DNA from: Acidimicrobiia bacterium
Lineage (GTDB): Bacteria > Actinomycetota > Acidimicrobiia > Acidimicrobiales > Ilumatobacteraceae
DNA length: 8,742 nucleotides
Direction: 5' to 3'
NCBI GenBank assembly: GCA_030425785.1
Contig: JAUHYJ010000126.1
Span: 1-8,742 of the forward strand
The notes below the pieces were generated by a model. That model made no database searches. It was not told the DNA's origin and worked only from the letters and a program-made list of their open reading frames with translations. Shown piece by piece: positions 5,107 through 8,742 of this stretch. Both the position numbers and the translations under genes were made by a program. How positions within the stretch are numbered: the first letter of the stretch is position 1; every line of letters begins with the position of its first letter.

Positions 5107-6464
5107 TCGTCGGTGCCTGCCACGTCGTCCACGGTACCGTCGCCGCCCGCGTCGGGCTCGTCGTCGGGCTCGTCGGCGGCGGCACGCTCGGCCGCAGCCG
5201 ACCGCTGCGCGTCGAGCACCCGCAGGAAGTCGCGGCCGAGGGTGACCTCGATCTCGACACCCTCGATCGGCACATCGTCCGCGAGCACCTGCAGCTCCCC
5301 GAACGCGTCGGGGTAGAGGTCCCACGCGTCATCGATCGCCGCCGGGTCGGCCACGAGCAGTCGCGTCGCGTCCGGCACCGCCGCGCCCGGCTGGTCGACG
5401 ACCGCGACCACGTTCGACTGGGCGAAGAAGAACACGTCGAGTGCGGCCGCGATCAGATCGGACCGGTTCAGCCCGAGCGGCGCGGCGTCGTCGTCGATGA
5501 ACCCCGACACGAGCCGGATCGTCGGTCCCTCGAGCGGCGCGCCGATCCGCGCCGGCGCGACCGAACCGAACACCATCGAGATCTCGGCCCGGCGATGGAA
5601 CACGACGTCGTCGGCCAACGCCTCGCCCACGGCCGCGGTGTAGTCCGCATCGATCCGGTCCGCGAGCGACGCCACGTCGTCGGGCGCCACGATCTCGAGG
5701 GCCCGGAACTCGACCGGCGCCGCGAACAACGCGTCGACGAATTGATCGAGTCCGGCCGGCGGGGTGCGCTCGTCGAACCGAACGCCCTCCGGCAGCGAAC
5801 CGATCCCGGCCCCGACGCGGTCGGCGACGGCGGCCCAGACCGCGTTGCGCGCACCGTCGAACTTCGACGGTGCACCCGACTCGTTGCCGGCGGTGACGAC
5901 GACCGTCGCCTCCCTGATCGACAGGACGTGCTCGCCTGCGTCGAAGGTGCGACCGGTGCGGGCGTCGGTGAATGCGTACGGCAGCCGGGTCGGCAGCTCG
6001 CCGAGCGGCGCGACGAGCTGCGAGAGCCGCGGCGCGTCGACCACCTCGGCCACGTCGAACGCCAATCCGGTCATCAGCTCGAGCGACGAGCGCCACGCGG
6101 CGGCACCATCGGCCGCGTAGATCGCACGCAGCGGCCGGACCTGATCGACCAGACCCGACCCGACATCGGCACTCGGGGAGACGGCCACCATCGTGCCGCC
6201 CCGATGGTCGGGCTCGAGAATGGCGATCACCGTCGACGTGAGCTGCCCGTCCTCGTCGACGACACCGATCAGCGCCGTCGACGTCCAGGGCAGGCGCTGG
6301 ATCGCCGCAGCGGTGCCGTCGGGGCTCGCGTCACGCCCCTCCTGGGAATCGATCATGGCCACGGTCGCGACGAATCCGAGCGTGGCGGTGGCGACGAGCG
6401 CGAGCACCCCTGCGACGAGGCCGATCACCATGCTCCGGCGACGCCGGGCACGACTGGCCGTCAC
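5103..6464 (-). CDS. LytR-CpsA-Psr-like membrane protein, probably catalytically degenerate
   Basis: About 453 residues from the GTG at 6464. A basic N-terminus (ASRARRRRS) precedes one membrane helix at residues 12-38, so the rest should lie outside the membrane. The extracytoplasmic part follows the layout of LCP ligases, which attach wall polymers to peptidoglycan. A first strand (TALIGVVDEDGQ) is followed by the SVSP-like turn VAVSPSADVG, then LRAIYAADGAAAWRSSLELMTG (two joined elements), VDAPRLSQLVAPLGELP and a late FDGARNAVW helix. The usual RxDT, PRD and RxRxxD arginine motifs are absent. A C-terminal module (GVEIEVTLGRDFLRVLDAQ) precedes an acidic tail. It starts 13 nt after the nadD stop and overlaps rsfS by 4 bp. 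An ATG at 6512 inside nadD is an alternative start. The LCP assignment rests on layout and gene order, so it is moderate; the membrane protein itself is sure. Confidence 0.8.
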   Translation of the reverse strand: MTASRARRRRSMVIGLVAGVLALVATATLGFVATVAMIDSQEGRDASPDGTAAAIQRLPWTSTALIGVVDEDGQLTSTVIAILEPDHRGGTMVAVSPSADVGSGLVDQVRPLRAIYAADGAAAWRSSLELMTGLAFDVAEVVDAPRLSQLVAPLGELPTRLPYAFTDARTGRTFDAGEHVLSIREATVVVTAGNESGAPSKFDGARNAVWAAVADRVGAGIGSLPEGVRFDERTPPAGLDQFVDALFAAPVEFRALEIVAPDDVASLADRIDADYTAAVGEALADDVVFHRRAEISMVFGSVAPARIGAPLEGPTIRLVSGFIDDDAAPLGLNRSDLIAAALDVFFFAQSNVVAVVDQPGAAVPDATRLLVADPAAIDDAWDLYPDAFGELQVLADDVPIEGVEIEVTLGRDFLRVLDAQRSAAAERAAADEPDDEPDAGGDGTVDDVAGTDE

Positions 6465-6477
6465 GACCCACGACCCG

Positions 6478-7116
6478 TCACGACCCGAGCCCCGTGACGT
6501 GCTCGGGGGCATGGTCGTCGGTGCCGTACAGGCCGCGCTCGGCGATGACCCGCAGGACGTCCTCGGTGAGGAGGTAGTCGAGCGGTCGGCCGTCGCTCCA
6601 GCGTGCCCGCAGATCGGTGCTCGACACCTCGAGGCGCGGCACCTCGACGCGGATCCACTCGATGTCCTCGTCGAGCTCGACCGGATCGCCCGGCCGATCG
6701 ACCACCACGAGCCGTGACCGTGCGATCACCTCGTCGGCTCGCTCCCAGGTCCGGATCCCGGCCGCTGCGTCGTCACCGACCACGGTGAACAACTCGGCGC
6801 CCGGATGGTCGTCGGCGAGGGTCGCCAACGTGTCGGCCGTGAACGAGTGCCCGCCGGCGCGGATCTCGTGGTCGCCCGCCTTGAGGTGGGGGACGTCCTC
6901 GACGGCCGCCGCGACCATCGCGAGCCGATCCGCGGCCGGCGTGATCGACCTCGTTCCGAGCTTCTGCCACGGCACGTTGGCGACCATCAGGATCAACGAA
7001 TCGAGCGCCAAGGCGTGCCGGACGTTGACCGCCGTGACGAGATGACCCACGTGCGGCGGGTCGAAGGTACCGCCGAAGACCCCGATACGCAGGGGTTTTG
7101 CGTCGATGGGCGGCAC
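6478..7116 (-). CDS. nadD: Nicotinate-nucleotide adenylyltransferase NadD
   Basis: A 212-residue enzyme that adenylates nicotinate mononucleotide with ATP to give deamido-NAD, the central step of NAD synthesis, in the cytoplasm. The nucleotidyltransferase signature GVFGGTFDPPHVGHL is at residues 12-26, with HxGH contacting ATP phosphate. NVPWQKLGT at about 48-56, the TVVGDDAAAGIRTW core and SSTDLRAR at about 165-172 (the ISSTxIR motif) are all present. Length is normal for the family. The start is GTG at 7116, since no ATG lies in a suitable position; there is no Shine-Dalgarno motif and a TACACT box ends 8 nt upstream, which fits a leaderless or nearly leaderless transcript. It is the first gene of the operon nadD, LCP-like, rsfS. 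Confidence 0.96.
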   Translation of the reverse strand: MPPIDAKPLRIGVFGGTFDPPHVGHLVTAVNVRHALALDSLILMVANVPWQKLGTRSITPAADRLAMVAAAVEDVPHLKAGDHEIRAGGHSFTADTLATLADDHPGAELFTVVGDDAAAGIRTWERADEVIARSRLVVVDRPGDPVELDEDIEWIRVEVPRLEVSSTDLRARWSDGRPLDYLLTEDVLRVIAERGLYGTDDHAPEHVTGLGS

Positions 7117-7124
7117 AACCGCTC

Positions 7125-7130
7125 AGTGTA
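7125..7130 (-). promoter_or_regulatory. -10 box TACACT before nadD
   Basis: TACACT on the - strand ends 8 nt before the GTG of nadD. This spacing places the transcription start at or within a few bases of the GTG. No TTGACA-like -35 is seen 16-18 bp further upstream. Confidence 0.4.
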
Positions 7131-7415
7131 GGCGGCTCGCCGCCGATCCCCCACGGCGCGCGACGGAAGGGGGCTTGACACGTCTGGTACCGTAGATATC
7201 CGGTCAAACGTTGAAATCCCAGTTCATCGCATGATTTCCTGGAATTTCGGGAACAAGTCCGTACATGGATCCGGTTGCACTCACTGTACCGCCAGATCCC
7301 ACCGTCCCATCCACCCCCCCCAACCCCCTCCGGAGCCCTCCTCGGTTCGTCCACGACGTTTCGGGGTGCCGGTTGCCGGTCACTCTCCACCACGAACGGC
7401 TGATTACGAAACACT
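7131..7415 (+). promoter_or_regulatory. Intergenic region and leader of the sigma factor gene
   Basis: About 285 bp with no supported gene. A perfect -35 box TTGACA is at 7175-7180, but no good -10 sits 16-18 bp later; TAGATA (7193-7198) is too close. The stretch 7193-7265 is clearly AT-richer than its surroundings and holds a TCAA-ACG-TTGA dyad (7204-7214), a second -35-like TTGAAA (7211-7216) and TTCCTGGAA (7237-7245). From about 7290 the leader is C-rich, with eight consecutive C at 7314-7321. The last bases before the ATG, TTACGAAACACT, contain no Shine-Dalgarno motif. A 62-codon frame from the ATG at 7231 ends at TGA 7417-7419, overlapping the sigma start; it lacks its own ribosome binding site. 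Confidence 0.45.
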
Positions 7416-8246
7416 ATGAATGACTCCATTGGTCTGTACCTGAACGACATCGGCAAGGTCCCGCTGCTCACCGCCGAGGACGAGCGCGAGCTCTCGCGCA
7501 TCATCGAAGCCGGCCGCGAGGCCCAGGAAGAGATCGACAACGGCGCCCGCAAGTCGGCCGACCTCAAGGCCAAGGTGGCCGCCGCCGCCGACGCGAAGGA
7601 TCGCTTCATCCGCGCCAACCTCCGTCTGGTCGTCTCGATCGCCCGCCGCTACCCGCTGCCCCAGGGCATGGATCTCCTCGATCTCATCCAGGAGGGCAAC
7701 CTCGGTCTCGAGCATGCCGTCGACAAGTTCGACTGGCGTCGCGGCTTCAAGTTCTCGACCTACGCCACCTTCTGGATCCGCCAGGCCATCGGCCGTGCGC
7801 TCGACCAGAAGGCGAGCCTCATCCGCATCCCGGGCGACCGCTCGGCCAGCCTCCGTGCGGCCCTGCGTCAGGCCTCGGGTGACGGCGAGACGCTCGATCA
7901 GCAGAACGCCGAACTGCACCGCCTCACCACCCCCGTCTCGCTCGACAAGACGGTCGGTGACGACGGCGACGCCACCCTCGGCGACCTGATGGCGAACGGC
8001 GACGGCACGCCCGAAGAGCACGTCATGACGCTGGTCGACTCCGACCTGCTCGACGAACTCCTCGGCACGCTCGACGCCCGTGCCCGCTACGCGGTCGAAG
8101 CCCGCTTCGGCCTCCTCGACGGCGAGCGCAAGAGCTTCCGTGAGGTCGGCGAGAGCCTCGGCGTCACCGCCGAAGCCGCACGCCGGCTCGTCTCCCGGGC
8201 CGTCGCCGGCCTGCGTGACGACGCCGAGCGCATCCTCGCCGTCTGA
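7416..8246 (+). CDS. RNA polymerase sigma-70 family factor (group 2-like, shortened region 3)
   Basis: A 276-residue primary-like sigma factor. Region 1.2 is at 4-35 (IGLYLNDIGKVPLLTAEDE). Region 2 is at about 62-135, with RFIRANLRLVVSIARRY, GMDLLDLIQEGNLGLEHAVDKF-DW (joined blocks) and FKFSTYATFWIRQAIGRAL, so core binding and -10 melting look intact. The RIP motif (137-139) is followed by only about 35 residues before PVSLD (173-177), where primary sigmas have about 60, so the region 3.1 helix-turn-helix is missing. Region 4 is at about 205-270 and its recognition helix reads TAEAARRLVSRAVAGL instead of the usual RERIRQIEAKAL type. Region 1.1 is absent. An in-frame TGA at 7401 fixes the ATG at 7416. 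Likely an alternative sigma for stress or stationary phase; the regulon is unknown. It is a single gene closed by a strong hairpin. Confidence 0.93.
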   Translation: MNDSIGLYLNDIGKVPLLTAEDERELSRIIEAGREAQEEIDNGARKSADLKAKVAAAADAKDRFIRANLRLVVSIARRYPLPQGMDLLDLIQEGNLGLEHAVDKFDWRRGFKFSTYATFWIRQAIGRALDQKASLIRIPGDRSASLRAALRQASGDGETLDQQNAELHRLTTPVSLDKTVGDDGDATLGDLMANGDGTPEEHVMTLVDSDLLDELLGTLDARARYAVEARFGLLDGERKSFREVGESLGVTAEAARRLVSRAVAGLRDDAERILAV

Positions 8247-8268
8247 CCGATCTGCACACCCCACTTGG

Positions 8269-8296
8269 CACCGCCCGGCCACTCGGCCGGGCGGTG
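8269..8296 (+). terminator. 12-bp hairpin terminator after the sigma gene
   Basis: CACCGCCCGGCC (8269-8280) pairs perfectly with GGCCGGGCGGTG (8285-8296) around ACTC, 22 bp after the stop. There is no U-tract. The 3' arm ends in the GTG (8294-8296) that is the earliest possible start of the next gene. Confidence 0.75.
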
Positions 8297-8742
8297 TCGC
8301 GTCCGGGCGCGAGCGACGACGACGATGCGACGTTCGCCGCCGTGGACGACCAGCTCGCGGTGCTGCACGAGTACCTGCAGTACCAGCGCGAGGCCGCACT
8401 GGCGATGGTGGACGGCCTCGCCGATGCATCCATGCGCGGCATCCATGCGCGCCACCGTCCTCGACTTCGGGTGGTCGCCGCACGGGATGATCGAGCACTT
8501 GGGGTACGCCGAGCGGCACTGGTTCCAGGAGATCCTCGCCAGTCACGCGCCGCCTCTGGCGTGGGACGACGAGCCCGCCTCGACGTCGTCGCGATCCCCG
8601 GCCGAGGCGATCCGCCTCTACCGCGAACAGTGCCGGATCTCCGATGCCGCGATCGAGGCATCCTCGGCCGAGGACCGTCCGGTCGGACGTCACCTCGACG
8701 AGCCGCTCGCCACGCAGACCAGCGACCTCGGCCGCATCGTGC
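8294..8742 (+). pseudogene. DinB/DUF664-family protein gene, frameshifted by a 13-bp duplication (3' partial)
   Basis: Two consecutive frames together encode one DinB-like four-helix protein. The first frame (from GTG 8294 or GTG 8342) gives DDQLAVLHEYLQYQREAALA and MVDGLADASMR, the first helix of the family. The second frame (read from about 8445) gives FGWSPHGMIEHLGYAERHWF, with the conserved metal-site His, then WDDEPAS, EAIRLYREQCRISDAA and TSDLGRIV up to the window end. The switch falls exactly at GCATCCATGCGCG repeated twice in tandem (8426-8451). With one copy removed the frames join as LADASMRATVLDFGWSPHG. Relatives include thiol-dependent detoxification enzymes of actinobacteria; substrate is unknown. 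Neither frame meets a stop inside the window, so the shifted product would be long but wrong after residue about 50. Start choice is uncertain, with no Shine-Dalgarno motif. Confidence 0.8.
8426..8451 (+). repeat. Perfect 13-bp tandem duplication
   Basis: GCATCCATGCGCG occurs at 8426-8438 and again at 8439-8451 with no mismatch. The repeat covers exactly two copies, and 13 is not a multiple of three, so it shifts the DinB-family frame. Each unit contains the small inverted repeat GCAT-CC-ATGC. Confidence 0.95.

Noticed and set aside
5088..6497. Open frame of 469 codons on the + strand opposite the LCP-like gene
   Set aside because: Arg/Asp/His-rich shadow frame; the - strand frame has a membrane helix, operon spacing and a 4-bp overlap with rsfS.
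6465..6512. ATG at 6512 as start of the LCP-like protein
   Set aside because: It lies inside nadD, lacks a ribosome binding site and adds a Gly/Ser/Arg stretch before the basic membrane-anchor start; the GTG at 6464 is a better fit, though not proven.
7186..7193. TGGTACCGT as an extended -10 paired with TTGACA
   Set aside because: It lies only 7 bp after TTGACA and has no -35 at a proper distance, so no complete promoter is supported.
7314..7321. Run of eight C as a phase-variable tract
   Set aside because: It lies in a non-coding leader and no nearby promoter spacing is clearly changed by its length; kept only as a description of the leader.
8325..8444. ATG at 8325 as an in-frame start for the second half of the DinB-family gene
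   Set aside because: That frame before the repeat gives a Cys/Trp/Ser-rich chain unlike the family, whereas the other frame gives the expected first helix.
7404..8693. Long open frame on the - strand opposite the sigma factor and the DinB-family gene (429 codons)
   Set aside because: It mirrors two genes with clear homology on the other strand, crosses the terminator hairpin, and is a composition artefact of high-GC coding DNA.
1..8742. CRISPR array, insertion sequence, prophage or toxin-antitoxin pair
   Set aside because: No spaced direct repeats of the proper length, no transposase or integrase motifs and no paired small genes were found; the short tandem repeats seen have periods of 10, 13 and 14 bp.

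Overview
The window is very GC-rich, with strong G/C bias at third codon positions, many GTG starts, few Shine-Dalgarno motifs and terminator hairpins mostly without U-tracts. This is an actinobacterial style. The cell-surface protein with a terminal VFDSR...IVDVTGYY domain, the compact group 2 sigma factor and the nadD / LCP-like / rsfS cluster suggest a marine or soil member of the Acidimicrobiia (Ilumatobacter-like). The taxonomy is inference; the rest is read from the sequence.

Layout. (1) 1-2041, + strand: a two-gene coenzyme B12-dependent acyl-CoA mutase. The large catalytic subunit is cut by the window start and is followed by a separate cobalamin-binding subunit. Its active-site residues are those of isobutyryl-CoA mutase (Phe and Gln where methylmalonyl-CoA mutase has Tyr89 and Arg207). 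(2) 2181/2226-2573, +: a small unknown protein preceded by a dyad. (3) 2636-3700, -: a Tat-exported, glycine-rich surface protein, convergent with (2) and sharing a GC hairpin with it. (4) 3805-4491, +: a BtuF-like metal/cobalamin receptor-fold protein with no signal peptide, ending in a 10-bp triple repeat that carries stop codons in all three frames. (5) 4616-4688, -: tRNA-Ala(GGC) with its own promoter, a 14-bp-period repeat in its 3' trailer and a hairpin terminator. (6) 7116 down to 4747, -: operon nadD, degenerate LytR-CpsA-Psr-like membrane protein, rsfS, coupling NAD synthesis, the envelope and ribosome silencing. (7) 7131-7415: a long intergenic leader, unusually AT-rich at its start. 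(8) 7416-8246, +: a sigma-70 family factor with a shortened region 3, ending at a 12-bp hairpin. (9) 8294 to the window end, +: a DinB/DUF664-family gene whose frame is broken by a perfect 13-bp tandem duplication.

The most useful observations are the 13-bp duplication that explains the broken DinB gene, the isobutyryl-type specificity residues of the mutase, the missing region 3.1 and altered -35 helix of the sigma factor, and the LCP-like protein that lacks the family's catalytic arginines. No CRISPR array, insertion sequence or phage gene was seen, and I do not see a new multi-gene defence-type system.
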